Counted from the first letter of the stretch, positions 1-10,749 are shown. The stretch: DNA of 64,000 nucleotides from Micromonospora avicenniae (GCF_900156065.1 NZ_FTNF01000006.1:248001-312000), one strand, 5' to 3'. The notes: generated by a model from the letters alone, not told the origin. Translations and numbers: made by a program.

Positions 1-161
1 CGCCCAGGTCGGTGATGATCCGCGGCAGCGCGTTCGAGACGACCGTCGAGGAGAGGATCGCGACGAACAAGCCCAGCAGCAGGCCGGAGAGGGCCTCCAG
101 CACCTGCCGGTGGGACATGTTCAGGGCGGTCGTTGGTGGGGGCGCTGTCGCCTGACTCATC
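1..161 (-). CDS. MFS multidrug exporter, N-terminal fragment
   Basis: The first 53 codons of a membrane transporter run off the left edge of the window. After a short polar leader the protein shows LLLGLFVAILSSTVVSNALP and then RIITDLG. This is the first transmembrane helix and following loop typical of 14-helix EmrB/QacA-type (DHA2) drug:H+ antiporters of the major facilitator superfamily. The ATG is at 161. The gene lies downstream of, and in the same direction as, the MarR-type gene at 310-747, with a twin operator between them, so it is probably the repressor's target. The substrate cannot be read from this fragment. Confidence 0.8.
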
Positions 162-235
162 GTGCAGCCTCCGGGCTGGTCGAGGGGAGGGAACGACGTT
201 CGGCGGGGGTGACGCCGAGGCCGGTCCGCAGGAGA

Positions 236-270
236 GTTGCCTGGGGCAACTTTTGGTTGCCTGGAGCAAC
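236..270. promoter_or_regulatory. Twin inverted-repeat operator, probable MarR site
   Basis: Two copies of a 15-bp inverted repeat, GTTGC-N5-GCAAC, lie at 236-250 and 256-270. They are 20 bp apart centre to centre, so on the same face of the helix. They sit between the MarR-type gene and the exporter gene. MarR dimers bind short palindromes of this kind. That this repressor binds here is inference. Confidence 0.7.
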
Positions 271-309
271 AACTAACCGGACGTATCCGATATTCCCCTT
301 CCCGCGGAA

Positions 310-747
310 TCAGGACCAGGCGTCGTTGAACTGGCCGAGCAGCCGGCCGAACTCCGCCACGTCCCGATCCGGCCAGCTCTCCAGCACCCGCCGGATGTGA
401 TCCATCCGCGCGGCCCGCGCCGCGTCGAAGCGCTGCCGGCCCTCCTCGGTCAGGCTCAGCTGAGAGGCCCGCCGGTCGGTCGGGTCCGGCGTACGGCGCA
501 CCAGACCGAGCTCCTCCAGCGCCCGGATCTGCCGGCTCAACGTGCCCTTGCCGATGCCGAGCCGGCCGGCCAGGTCGGTGAGCCGGATCGAGTCGCACCG
601 GCGCAGCCAGAGCAGCAGCCCGTAGGCGTTCGGCTCGAGATTCTGGTGCACCTCCCGGGCGACCTCCCAGGAAACCGCCCGGCCGCGCCGCAGCAGGGCG
701 GTCAGCTCGTGCTCGACCGCCCGCAGCGTCTCCAGGTGCTCGTCCAC
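310..747 (-). CDS. MarR-family transcriptional regulator
   Basis: This is a 145-residue winged-helix repressor of usual MarR length. The HTH lies at about residues 48-85 (SIRLTDLAGRLGIGKGTLSR, then QIRALEELGLVRR). It is followed by the beta-wing motif DPTDRRASQLSLTEEG. Helices before and after form the dimer interface in this family. The gene is directly upstream of an MFS exporter gene on the same strand, and two GTTGC-N5-GCAAC palindromes lie between them. This suggests a ligand-released repressor of its own exporter. The ligand is unknown. The start is an in-frame GTG/ATG-type codon 26 bp from the stop of the phosphatase gene. Confidence 0.9.
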   Translation of the reverse strand: MDEHLETLRAVEHELTALLRRGRAVSWEVAREVHQNLEPNAYGLLLWLRRCDSIRLTDLAGRLGIGKGTLSRQIRALEELGLVRRTPDPTDRRASQLSLTEEGRQRFDAARAARMDHIRRVLESWPDRDVAEFGRLLGQFNDAWS

Positions 748-772
748 GGCCTAGAGGGTACGGGGCCGACCG

Positions 773-2485
773 TCAGGCCGCGTCGGTGAGCCGCCGGCGC
801 ATGACCGGTCGCAGGTGACCGTCGCTCGTCGTGCCCTCGATCGTCACCTCGGCGTCCCGCCCCTGGTGCACGAGCGTGGCGATGGCATTGCCGAAGTACG
901 GACCGGCCAACTTGCGCCAGCGCACGCCCGGGCTGCGTACGCCCGCCGAACGGGCCAGCGCCCAGGCCGCACCGGCGGGGCCGGGGGACCAGCCGATCCG
1001 CATCAGCGGCTGGATGGCGGCCGGCACCTGGTTGTGGATCGGGGAGCAGGTGAGCTGGTGCACCGGCGTGGTCACCGACGGATCGTCGAACCGGGCGCGC
1101 GCCACGTACGAGTGGTGCACGTCGCCGGAGAGCACGCTGATCGACGCCGGTGGGGCGTACGCCGGCCCGGCCCCCACCCGGTCACCCGTGCGGCCCGGGC
1201 TGCCGCTGCCGATCCGGGCGAACGTCGCGCCGAGGGCCTCGAACGACCGGCGGAACGCGGCCCAGTGCTCCAGGTCCAGCCCGCGACGCAGCTTCTCGGA
1301 GACGCGGGCGACCCAGGGCCGCCGGGAGTCGGCCAGCCGCTCGTTCCACGCCTCGACGTGGTGGATGCCCGGCGGCAGCAGCCAGGGCAGCGAGGCGCCG
1401 ACGACCAGGTGGTCGTAGACGCCGTGCGCCTGGTCGAGGAACCAGGACCACTCGCCGGGCGGCAACATCGCCCGGTTTGTCGGTTCCAGCACCCGGCTGC
1501 ACCGGTTGTCCAGCATGACCAGCCGGGTCCGGCCCAGGTCGAGCGCGTAGCTCCACTGGTACTGCACCGCGCGCCAGCGCTCGGTGTCGTGCGCGAGGTC
1601 GGACTCCTTGTCGACCCGCTCGCCGAACTCGCGCAGCACGCCGGTGGCGTCCTCGGCGGCGAGGATCTTGGCGAGCAGCGGGTCGGTGGCGATCTCGTCG
1701 GGCGCGAGGTTGCCGAGGTGCTGGTAGACCCAGTACGACGCGAGCCCGCTGCCGATCCGTTCGGCCCACCACGGCTGCCGGCGGGCGTCGGCCCGCCAGG
1801 ACGCCGAGGTGTTCCAGTCGTCGATGATCTCGTGGTCGTCGAAGATCATGACGCTCGGCACGGTGGAGAGCAGCCAGCGGATCTCCGGATCGCGCCAGGA
1901 CTCCAGATAGAGCTTGGTGTACTCGTCGAAGCTGACCACCTGGTCGGCCGGAGCGCCCCGCGGGCGGCGACGGCGCCGCCGCAGCAGCCGGCGCACCGTC
2001 GGTGACGTGACGTCCGCGTAGACCTGGTCGCCGAGGAGCACCAGCAGATCGGGCAGCGCCGCCGGCTCGAAGTCGGCCATCAACCGGCGGGCGTACGCGT
2101 CCAGCGCGTCCGGGGGCAGCTTGCGCGCGGTGGCGTGCTGGGTCGTCTCCCGGCAGGAACCGAAGAGCAACCGCACCGGCTGGTCCCGGTCGTCGGCGGC
2201 CCGGGTGCGGATCACGCTCGGCGGGAATCCGGAACCGGGCACCGGCCACACCACCTCGTCGTCGACCAGCACCTCGTACGTCGTGGCGCTGTCCGGGTCC
2301 AATCCCTCGACGACGACGAGCGCGTAGTGGTGGTCGTACGCGGTGAAGGTGTGCGCGCTGCCACCGGCGCCGTCGGCGGTGCGGACGCGGACCACGGCGG
2401 GCGCGGCGGTCTCGACCCAGACGGTGGCGCGTGTCCCTACCACCCGGCGCAGCAGCGGACCTATGAGCAGGTGGGGGGCAGGCAT
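773..2485 (-). CDS. PhoD-like metallophosphatase
   Basis: This 570-residue protein belongs to the PhoD-like alkaline phosphatase/phosphodiesterase family. An N-terminal beta-sandwich (about residues 1-95) precedes the metallophosphatase core. Visible metal-site motifs are LLFGSCRE (about 106-113), LVLLGDQVYAD (about 148-158), FDDHEIIDDWN (about 215-225) and the late LSGDVHHSY. I see no twin-arginine or Sec signal peptide, so it may be cytoplasmic, unlike classical secreted PhoD. The ATG at 2485 has a GGAGG ribosome site about 8 bases upstream. The substrate is not evident; members cleave phosphomonoesters or diesters. Confidence 0.85.
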   Translation of the reverse strand: MPAPHLLIGPLLRRVVGTRATVWVETAAPAVVRVRTADGAGGSAHTFTAYDHHYALVVVEGLDPDSATTYEVLVDDEVVWPVPGSGFPPSVIRTRAADDRDQPVRLLFGSCRETTQHATARKLPPDALDAYARRLMADFEPAALPDLLVLLGDQVYADVTSPTVRRLLRRRRRRPRGAPADQVVSFDEYTKLYLESWRDPEIRWLLSTVPSVMIFDDHEIIDDWNTSASWRADARRQPWWAERIGSGLASYWVYQHLGNLAPDEIATDPLLAKILAAEDATGVLREFGERVDKESDLAHDTERWRAVQYQWSYALDLGRTRLVMLDNRCSRVLEPTNRAMLPPGEWSWFLDQAHGVYDHLVVGASLPWLLPPGIHHVEAWNERLADSRRPWVARVSEKLRRGLDLEHWAAFRRSFEALGATFARIGSGSPGRTGDRVGAGPAYAPPASISVLSGDVHHSYVARARFDDPSVTTPVHQLTCSPIHNQVPAAIQPLMRIGWSPGPAGAAWALARSAGVRSPGVRWRKLAGPYFGNAIATLVHQGRDAEVTIEGTTSDGHLRPVMRRRLTDAA

Positions 2486-2637
2486 TGGCAGGACCTCCGG
2501 GATGAGCGGACTTCATCTTTCCCTACCCGGCCGGCGGTCGCACCACTGCTGGCTGTGACCGAGACTACCGCCGCCTCCGGACGGGTCCCGGGTGCGGTGG
2601 CTGGGACGTCGCCGCCGGCATCTGACAGGATTTCGGC

Positions 2638-3828
2638 ATGACGGATTACCTCCTCATCGCACTCGTGCTGCTCGGTGTGCTGGTCCTCGGCGCACTCGGG
2701 CTGGTCGTGCCGCGCCTGCGCCGCCGCCCGGAGCCACCGCTGCCGACGACGGAGGTCGACACCCGGGCCGAGGAGGACCTGGCCGGTCCGCCCGTCGAGG
2801 CAGCGGAATCAGACCTTTCCACGGGAGTGCTGGTCGAGGCGCCGCCCGTCGTGGAGGTTCCGGCGCCGGTGCTGGAGATCCCGGAGCCGACCGCCGGCCG
2901 CCTGGTCCGGTTGCGCACCCGGCTGTCCCGTTCGCAGACCGTCTTCGGCAAGGGGCTGCTCGGCCTGCTCAGCCGGGAGCACCTCGACGAGGACACCTGG
3001 GAGGAGATCGAGGACAGCCTGATCACCGCCGACGTCGGCGTCGACGCCACCCGCGAGATCGTCGACCGGCTGCGCGAGCGCACCCGGGTGCTGGGCACGC
3101 GTACCGCCGGCGAACTGCAGGTGCTGCTCGCCGCCGAGCTGGTCAACGCACTCGACCCGACGCTGGACCGTTCGCTGCGGACCGCTCGCAAGGACGGCGT
3201 ACCGGCCGTGCTGATGGTGGTCGGCGTCAACGGCGCGGGCAAGACCACCACCTGCGGCAAGATCGCCCGGGTGCTGGTCGCCGACGGCCGGAGCGTGCTG
3301 CTCGGCGCGGCCGACACCTTCCGCGCCGCCGCCGCCGACCAGCTTGAGACGTGGGGCAGCCGGGTGGGCGCCGAGACGGTCCGCGGCCCGGAGGCCGCCG
3401 ACCCGGCCAGCGTCGCCTTCGACGCGGTCCGGCGCGGCATCGACAGCGGCGTGGACACCGTGCTCATCGACACGGCCGGGCGTCTGCAGAACAAGGTCGG
3501 CCTCATGGACGAGCTCGGCAAGGTCAAGCGGGTGGTGGAGAAGCACGGCCCGATCGACGAGACGATCCTCATCCTGGACGCCACCACCGGGCAGAACGGC
3601 CTCGAGCAGGCACGGGTGTTCACCGAGGTGGTCAACGTGACGGGCGTGGTGCTCACCAAGCTCGACGGCACCGCCAAGGGCGGCATCGTGATCGCGGTGC
3701 AGCGCAAGCTCGGCATCCCGGTGAAGCTGGTCGGCCTCGGCGAAGGGCCGGACGACCTGGCGCCGTTCGACCCGGCCCAGTTCGTCGACGCGCTGCTCGG
3801 CACCGAACCCGCGGCACGGGACGCGTAG
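2638..3828 (+). CDS. ftsY: Signal recognition particle receptor FtsY
   Basis: FtsY is the membrane-bound GTPase that receives SRP-bound ribosomes and hands them to the Sec translocon. The protein has 396 residues. An N-terminal hydrophobic anchor (about residues 4-25) is followed by an acidic linker to about residue 85, then the NG domain. GTPase motifs include G1 GVNGAGKTT (196-204), DTAGRLQNKVGLMDELGK, the stretch LDATTGQNGLEQ, and TKLDGTAKGG. A true N-terminal transmembrane segment is common in actinobacterial FtsY. Its partner ffh is 9 kb downstream at 12830. Confidence 0.95.
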   Translation: MTDYLLIALVLLGVLVLGALGLVVPRLRRRPEPPLPTTEVDTRAEEDLAGPPVEAAESDLSTGVLVEAPPVVEVPAPVLEIPEPTAGRLVRLRTRLSRSQTVFGKGLLGLLSREHLDEDTWEEIEDSLITADVGVDATREIVDRLRERTRVLGTRTAGELQVLLAAELVNALDPTLDRSLRTARKDGVPAVLMVVGVNGAGKTTTCGKIARVLVADGRSVLLGAADTFRAAAADQLETWGSRVGAETVRGPEAADPASVAFDAVRRGIDSGVDTVLIDTAGRLQNKVGLMDELGKVKRVVEKHGPIDETILILDATTGQNGLEQARVFTEVVNVTGVVLTKLDGTAKGGIVIAVQRKLGIPVKLVGLGEGPDDLAPFDPAQFVDALLGTEPAARDA

Positions 3829-3909
3829 GCTCGGGTGGGCACTGACGATCGCGCATACGTGGACTGGCGCGACCCGAACCACTCCTCGCGGCGCCTGGGG
3901 AGACCGTAC

Positions 3910-4698
3910 GTGACGTCACAGGAGATCCCGCTGCACGGCGGGAACGTGAGCACCGTCGTCCGGGTCGGTGACACGGTGCGGCGCAACGCCGGACCGTGGA
4001 CCCCCTCGGTGCACGCCCTGCTGCGCCATCTGGAGTACGTCGGGTTCACCGGGGCGCCCCGCGCGCTCGGCATGGACGAGCGCAACCGGGAGGTCCTGTC
4101 GTACCTGGAGGGGGAGTGCGGGGAGTACCCGCTCGCCCCGCACTGGGTGACCGACGAGGCGCTGGTGACCGTCGCCACCATGCTGCGGATGTTCCACGAC
4201 GCTCAGTACGGCTTCGTGCCGCCGCAGAACGCCGTCTGGCGCTCGTTCGGGCCGCCACCACCGGACACCGAGGTGATCTGCCACCACGACGCCGCCCCGC
4301 ACAACGTCATCTGGCGACCCGACGGCACGCTCGGACTGATCGACTTCGACCTCGCCTCGCCGGGTGCCCGGATCTACGACGTCGCGTACGCGGCCTGGAC
4401 GTGGGTGCCCATCTTCGCCGACCGGGACTCGATCACCCTCGGCTGGAGGAATCCGGACCGGCCGCGCCGGCTGCGCCTCTTCGCCGACGCGTACGGGCTG
4501 ATCCCTCACGACCGGCACCGGCTGATCCGCACCATCCGCAAGCGGATCGTCGACCATGTGGAAGGCATCCGCCGGATGGCCGCCGCCGGGGACCCGGCGT
4601 TCGTGCGGATCGTGCACAAGGGGCACCTGCGCCGGCCGATGCGGGACCTGCGGCTGCTCGACTACGAGCGGCACGCGCTGGAGTACGCGCTGCGCTGA
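3910..4698 (+). CDS. APH-like phosphotransferase
   Basis: This protein of about 262 residues belongs to the aminoglycoside phosphotransferase/choline kinase-like superfamily. The catalytic loop is visible as CHHDAAPHNVIW and the metal-binding segment as LIDFDLASPG. Aromatic residues near PGARIYDVAYAAWTW resemble family members that act on small molecules. I chose the GTG at 3910 because GGGGAG lies 7-8 bases upstream. The frame is open back to a GTG at 3835, 7 bases after ftsY, which would add 25 residues. It may be co-transcribed with ftsY. Family members can confer aminoglycoside resistance, but the substrate cannot be told from sequence. Confidence 0.8.
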   Translation: MTSQEIPLHGGNVSTVVRVGDTVRRNAGPWTPSVHALLRHLEYVGFTGAPRALGMDERNREVLSYLEGECGEYPLAPHWVTDEALVTVATMLRMFHDAQYGFVPPQNAVWRSFGPPPPDTEVICHHDAAPHNVIWRPDGTLGLIDFDLASPGARIYDVAYAAWTWVPIFADRDSITLGWRNPDRPRRLRLFADAYGLIPHDRHRLIRTIRKRIVDHVEGIRRMAAAGDPAFVRIVHKGHLRRPMRDLRLLDYERHALEYALR

Positions 4699-4705
4699 GC
4701 CGCAC

Positions 4706-4770
4706 CCCGGGAGCAACCTCCGGTGGTGGGTCGAGCCCTGCCCGATCCACCACCGCCGATACCTCCCGGG
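4706..4770 (+). terminator. Long imperfect hairpin after the phosphotransferase gene
   Basis: Nested inverted repeats form a hairpin 8 bases after the stop codon. The outer arms are CCCGGGAG (4706-4713) and CTCCCGGG (4763-4770). The inner arms are CGGTGGTGGGTCG (4721-4733) and CGATCCACCACCG (4743-4755), with one mismatch. There is no T-tract, which is usual in actinobacteria. It separates this unit from the nitrogen operon. Confidence 0.65.
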
Positions 4771-4782
4771 CGGATGCCGGCC

Positions 4783-4819
4783 GTCACACGTACGAAACAA
4801 CCCGTCATGGAACGGAAAC
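4783..4819 (+). promoter_or_regulatory. GlnR box upstream of amtB
   Basis: The sequence holds GTCAC (4783), GAAAC (4794), GTCAT (4804) and GAAAC (4815), at offsets of 11, 10 and 11 bases. This matches the actinobacterial GlnR site, which alternates GTnAC and GAAAC half-sites about 11 bases apart. It lies 112 bases before the amtB start. GlnR activates amtB-glnK-glnD in streptomycetes under nitrogen limitation, so the same control is expected here. Confidence 0.85.
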
Positions 4820-4931
4820 CCACCGGAGTCCCCAGGTGAAACAGCAGGCGATCAGGCTCTCGGCAGCCGGCGTACGGGCGACGCTGCCCCGGAAGCCGCG
4901 AAGGAGGGAATTCCACCTATAGGAGGCCAGC

Positions 4932-6296
4932 GTGCCTGATGCACCGACGATCGACACCGGCAACACCGCGTGGCTGCTGATCTCGAGCGCGATCGTGCTG
5001 CTCATGACGCCGGGGCTGGCGCTGTTCTACGGCGGGCTGAACCGGTCCAAGGGCGTCCTGAACATGATGATGATGAGTTTCTCGTCGATGGGGCTCATCT
5101 CCATCCTGTGGTTGTTCTACGGCTTCTCCGTGGCCTTCGGTGACGATCAGAACGGCATCTGGGGTGACCTGGGCCAGTATCTCGGCACCAAGACGTTCAT
5201 GGCGGAGACCGACCTGTGGGGTGAGACGGGCATCCCGCTCTACGTCTTCATGGCCTTCCAGATGATGTTCGCGATCATCACGGTCGCGCTGATCAGCGGC
5301 GCCATCTCGGACCGGGCGAAGTTCTCCGGCTGGCTGCTGTTCGCCTTCGGCTGGGCGACGCTGGTCTACTTCCCGGTCGCGCACATGGTCTGGGGCGGCG
5401 GCTTCATCGGCGCGAAGCTCGGCGCGCTCGACTTCGCCGGCGGTACCGCGGTCCACATCAACGCGGGCGCGGCCGCGCTCGCCCTGGCGCTGGTGCTCGG
5501 CAAGCGGGCCGGCTGGCCCCGGGACGCGATGAAGCCGCACAACGTGCCGATGGTGGCGCTCGGCGCCGGCCTGCTGTGGTTCGGCTGGTTCGGTTTCAAC
5601 GCCGGCTCGGAGCTGACCGCCGACTCGACCACGGCCATCGCCTTCCTCAACACCCAGGTGGCCACCGGCGCGGCAGTCCTCGGCTGGATCATCGTCGAGT
5701 GGCTGCGCAACGGTAAGGCGACGCTGGTCGGGGCCTCCTCCGGCGCGATCGCCGGGCTGGTCGCGATCACGCCGGCCTGCGCGTTCGTCGCGCCCTGGGC
5801 CGCCGTCCTGCTCGGCCTGGTGGCCGGTGCCGTCTGCGCGCTCGCCATCGGCCTGAAGTACAAGCTCGGCTACGACGACTCGCTCGACGTGGTCGGCGTG
5901 CACTTCGTCGGTGGCTGGATCGGCTGTCTCTGGATCGGGCTCTTCGGCACCAGCTCGGTCAGCTCCCTCGTCTCCCGGGAGGGGCTCTTCTACGGCGGTG
6001 GGGCGACCCAGCTCGGCGTGCAGGCGCTGAGCGCTCTGATCGTCACCGTCATCTCCTTCGTGATCGCGTACGCCCTCGCCTTCCTGATCGAGAAGACCAT
6101 CGGGTTCCGGGTGGCCGCCGAGGCCGAGGCCGACGGCATCGACATCGCGGAGCACGCGGAGAGCGCGTACGACCTCTCCCCGGCCGGCGGCAGCGGCGGC
6201 GCGTTCGCGATGGCCGGCATCGGCGTGCCCGCGGCCGGTGGCACCGAGCCGGGCGGCGGGACCGCCGCTCCGGTCAGCGAGAAGGTCGCCGGTTAA
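4932..6296 (+). CDS. amtB: Ammonium transporter AmtB
   Basis: This 454-residue polytopic membrane protein of the Amt/Rh family conducts ammonium into the cell. Family landmarks include the N-terminal helix with TPGLALFYGGL, the conserved FAFGWATLVYFPVAHMVW region, FAGGTAVHINAG, and DVVGVHFVGGWIG, which carries a pore histidine. About eleven hydrophobic segments are visible. The last 60 residues form a cytoplasmic tail rich in Gly, Ala and Pro. The GTG start has a strong AGGAGG about 6 bases upstream. It heads an operon with glnK (24 bp gap) and glnD behind a GlnR box, so expression should rise when nitrogen is scarce. Confidence 0.95.
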   Translation: MPDAPTIDTGNTAWLLISSAIVLLMTPGLALFYGGLNRSKGVLNMMMMSFSSMGLISILWLFYGFSVAFGDDQNGIWGDLGQYLGTKTFMAETDLWGETGIPLYVFMAFQMMFAIITVALISGAISDRAKFSGWLLFAFGWATLVYFPVAHMVWGGGFIGAKLGALDFAGGTAVHINAGAAALALALVLGKRAGWPRDAMKPHNVPMVALGAGLLWFGWFGFNAGSELTADSTTAIAFLNTQVATGAAVLGWIIVEWLRNGKATLVGASSGAIAGLVAITPACAFVAPWAAVLLGLVAGAVCALAIGLKYKLGYDDSLDVVGVHFVGGWIGCLWIGLFGTSSVSSLVSREGLFYGGGATQLGVQALSALIVTVISFVIAYALAFLIEKTIGFRVAAEAEADGIDIAEHAESAYDLSPAGGSGGAFAMAGIGVPAAGGTEPGGGTAAPVSEKVAG

Positions 6297-6659
<363 letters not shown>

Positions 6660-6662
6660 GAG

Positions 6663-8918
6663 GTGGTCGTCTCCGGCATCGGCGAGCAGGCGCGGCGGCA
6701 GCGCGCGGACGGGTACGACAAGTTCCTCACCGCGCTGCTGCCGCCACGTCCCGGGGTCGCGTTGATCGCCGTCGGCGGGCTCGGTCGGCGGCAGTGCGCC
6801 CCGCACGGCGACCTCGACCTGGTGCTGCTGCACGCCGGACTTCCCGGCATCGACGAGCTGGCCGCCTCCATCTGGTACCCCGTCTGGGACGCCGGCCTCC
6901 GGCTGGACCACTCGGTGCGTACCGTCGCCGAGGCGCTCTCGGTCGCGCGGGAGGACGTCAAGGTGGCCCTCGGCCTGCTCGACGCCCGCCTGGTCGCCGG
7001 GGACGCGGCGCTCGCAGACTCCCTCATCGGCGCCGCCGCCGAACACTGGCGGCGCACGGCGGTACGCCGCCTGCCCAGCCTGCGGGAGATCACCGCCGCA
7101 CGCTGGCGGGCCCACGGCGAACTGGCCTTCCTGCTCGAAGGTGACGTCAAGGAGGCCGCCGGTGGGTTACGCGACCTGGGCGTCCTGCACGCCATCGCGT
7201 CCGCCGGAGTCACCGACGCGCTGCGCCCCGCCGTACGGGCCGCGCATCTGCGACTGCTGGACGTCCGCGACGCCCTGCACGAGCAGGCCGGCCGCCGGGT
7301 GGACCGGCTGGTCGCGCAGGAGCGCGACGGCGTGGCCGCGCGGCTCGGGCTGCGGCAACCCCGGCTCGGCGCGGCGGGGGTGGAGCACGACGGTGACCTG
7401 CTGCTGCGCCGGGTGGCCGGCGACGCTCGTACCGTCAGCCACGCCCTCGACGACGCGTTCCGCGCGGTCGAGCGGCTGCGGGCCGGTCGGTCGCGACCCG
7501 GCGGTGCCCGCCCGGTACGGCGTCCGGTGGGCCGCGACGTGGTCGAGCACGACGGGGAACTCGTCCTGGCCCGCACCGCCATCGGCGCCCGCCCGGACCC
7601 GAGCCTGTCGCTGAGGGTGGCGGCCGCGTCGGCCACCACCGGGCTGCCGATCGCCCGAGCCACCTGCGAGTGGCTGGCCGCGTACTGCCCGCCGCTGCCC
7701 GCGCCCTGGCCGGCCGAGGCCCGGGCCGCCCTGATCACCCTGCTCGGCGCGGGTCCCGGCCTGGTGCCCGCCTGGGAGACCTGCGACAGGTACGGCCTGG
7801 TCGACCGCTGGCTGCCGGAGTGGACCCGGTTGCGCAGCCTGCCCCAGCACAATCCGGTGCACCGGTTCACCCTCGACCGGCACCTGGTGCAGACCGCGTG
7901 CGAGGCGGGCCGGCACATCCGGGACGTGGACCGCCCCGACCTGCTGCTGCTCGCCGCGCTGCTGCACGACGCCGCCAAGGGGCTGCCCGGATCGGGGCCC
8001 GCCACGGAGGCCGAGGACCACAGCACGGTGGGCGCCCCGATCGCCGAGGCGGTGGCGGCCCGGATCGGGCTGGGCGAGTCGGAGGTGGCGCTGATCGGCA
8101 GGCTGGTCCGGCTGCACCTGCTGCTGCCCGACGTGGCGACCCGGCGCGACCTCGCCGACCCGGTCACCATCGCCGGGGTGGCGGATGCCGTCGGTGACCT
8201 CGCGACCCTCGACCTGCTGCACGCCCTCGTCCGCGCGGACGCCGCGGCCACCGGCCCCGCCGCCTGGTCGCAGTGGAAGGGCAGGCTCGTCGCCGAGCTG
8301 GTCGCCCGGGTCGGGACCGCGCTCGACACCGGCGTCCTGCCGGCCCCACCCGCGCCGGACCGGGCGCTGCTGGCCGAACCGTTGCCGGTGATACGGGTGA
8401 GCGATGACCGGGTGGCCGTCGCCGCACCGGACCGCCGCGGTCTGCTCGCCACGGTGGCCGGCTGCCTGGCCCTGCACCGGCTGGACGTGGTCGCGGCGGA
8501 CGCCACGGCCGTCGACGGGCGGGCCCTGGTCGAATGCCGGGTGCAGCCACGGTACGGCCTGGCGCCCGATCCGATCGCTGTCGCCGCCGACCTGCGCCGA
8601 GCCGTCGCCGGCGACGCCTCGGTCACCCAGCGCCTGCGTGGCCGGGCCCTCGCGGCCCGCGCGTCGGACGTCGCTGCGCGGGTGGTCTGGCATCGGGAGG
8701 CCGCCACCGGCGCGGTGCTGCTGGAACTGCGCGCCGCGGACGCCGCCGGGCTGCTCTACCGGGTGACCCGGGCGCTCGCCGAGGCCGGCGCCCAGGTCCG
8801 GGCCGCCCGCATCGCCACCCTCGGCGGGGACGTGGTCGACACCTTCTACCTGGTCGGGGGCTGGCCCGACGAGACGACCCGGGCCAGCCTGGAGGCCGCC
8901 GTACTCGGCGCGGTGTGA
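6663..8918 (+). CDS. glnD: PII nucleotidyltransferase GlnD
   Basis: This 751-residue enzyme modifies and demodifies PII at the T-loop tyrosine. The nucleotidyltransferase motif GGLGRRQCAPHGDLDLVLLH lies near residues 39-58. A linker helical domain follows. The HD domain has LLAALLHDAAKG and a later EDHSTVG. Two ACT domains occupy the C-terminus (VAVAAPDRRGLLATVAGCLA and LLELRAADAAGLLYRVTRAL). The GTG start is 3 bases after the glnK stop and shares its AGGAGG with the end of glnK. In actinobacteria this protein acts mainly as an adenylyltransferase. The protein is somewhat shorter than the enterobacterial enzyme. Confidence 0.92.
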   Translation: MVVSGIGEQARRQRADGYDKFLTALLPPRPGVALIAVGGLGRRQCAPHGDLDLVLLHAGLPGIDELAASIWYPVWDAGLRLDHSVRTVAEALSVAREDVKVALGLLDARLVAGDAALADSLIGAAAEHWRRTAVRRLPSLREITAARWRAHGELAFLLEGDVKEAAGGLRDLGVLHAIASAGVTDALRPAVRAAHLRLLDVRDALHEQAGRRVDRLVAQERDGVAARLGLRQPRLGAAGVEHDGDLLLRRVAGDARTVSHALDDAFRAVERLRAGRSRPGGARPVRRPVGRDVVEHDGELVLARTAIGARPDPSLSLRVAAASATTGLPIARATCEWLAAYCPPLPAPWPAEARAALITLLGAGPGLVPAWETCDRYGLVDRWLPEWTRLRSLPQHNPVHRFTLDRHLVQTACEAGRHIRDVDRPDLLLLAALLHDAAKGLPGSGPATEAEDHSTVGAPIAEAVAARIGLGESEVALIGRLVRLHLLLPDVATRRDLADPVTIAGVADAVGDLATLDLLHALVRADAAATGPAAWSQWKGRLVAELVARVGTALDTGVLPAPPAPDRALLAEPLPVIRVSDDRVAVAAPDRRGLLATVAGCLALHRLDVVAADATAVDGRALVECRVQPRYGLAPDPIAVAADLRRAVAGDASVTQRLRGRALAARASDVAARVVWHREAATGAVLLELRAADAAGLLYRVTRALAEAGAQVRAARIATLGGDVVDTFYLVGGWPDETTRASLEAAVLGAV

Positions 8919-9032
8919 GCCGGAGGCCGCCGCTCGCCGGTCTCTCCGGTCGTCCGCTACGTCCAGGTGCGTAGTCGGAGAGCCGCGCGACGGCCGACGT
9001 GCGCAGGACCGGCACGCGGAACGCTCGACGGC

Positions 9033-9927
<895 letters not shown>

Positions 9928-9938
<11 letters not shown>

Positions 9939-10749
9939 CTTCCAGGCGGAGCTGGTCAAACTGGTGCGGCGGCCGGCGGCGTGGCTGCTGCTCGCCATCA
10001 CGCTGGTGCTCGCGGTGCTCTTCACGTACGTCTTCCCGTACGCCGGCTATGCCGCCGGCACGGCCGGCCCGAACACCGGCCGGGGGCTGCCGGCGTTGCT
10101 GCCCGACCGGTTGGTGGGCAACGCGCTGGGCGGACTCCCGGTCTTCCTCGGCGCGATCGTGCTGATCCTCGGCGTGCTGGTGGTCGGCGGCGAGTACGGC
10201 TGGGGCACCTGGAAGACGGTGCTGTCGCAGGGGCCGTACCGGCTCGCGGTCTACGCCGGCAAGCTGCTGACGCTGGCCGTGGCCGCCCTGGTCGTCGTGC
10301 TGGCGGTGTTCGGCGTCGGGGCGCTGAGCAGCGCGCTCATCGCGGCCGCCGAGGCGCAACCGGTGCACTGGCCCGGGCTCGGCGACCTGCTCATCGGGAT
10401 CGGGGCGGGGTGGCTCATCGCCACGATGTGGGCGATGCTCGGTGTCATGTTGGCCGTCGCGCTGCGTGCCGTGGCCCTGCCGGTCGGGTTGGGGCTGGTG
10501 TGGATGCTCGCGGTGCAGAATCTGCTCACCGCCATCGCCGCGCCCCTGCTGGACTGGGTGGCGCAGGTCCAGAAGGGATTGCCCGGTCCCAATGCCGGCT
10601 CGCTGGCCGCCGCACTCGGCGCCTCCTCGGACACGCCCGGGGTGTTGTCGACGGTCGGTGGTGGGCAGGGCGCCCTGGTCGTCGCGGCCTACCTGGTCGC
10701 GTTCGCGGCGGCGGGCGCGGTGCTGCTGCGCCGCCGGGACATCAGCTGA
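9928..10749 (+). CDS. ABC transporter permease
   Basis: This 273-residue integral membrane protein of the ABC-2/BcrB type has about six hydrophobic segments. The first is AWLLLAITLVLAVLFTYVFP. A large outside loop (AAGTAGPNTGRGLPALL) follows the first helix, and VVGGEYGWGTWKTVLSQGP is the conserved cytoplasmic coupling region of this family. It overlaps its ATPase gene, so the two are translationally coupled. The next gene, a histidine kinase, starts 13 bases after its stop. Confidence 0.85.
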
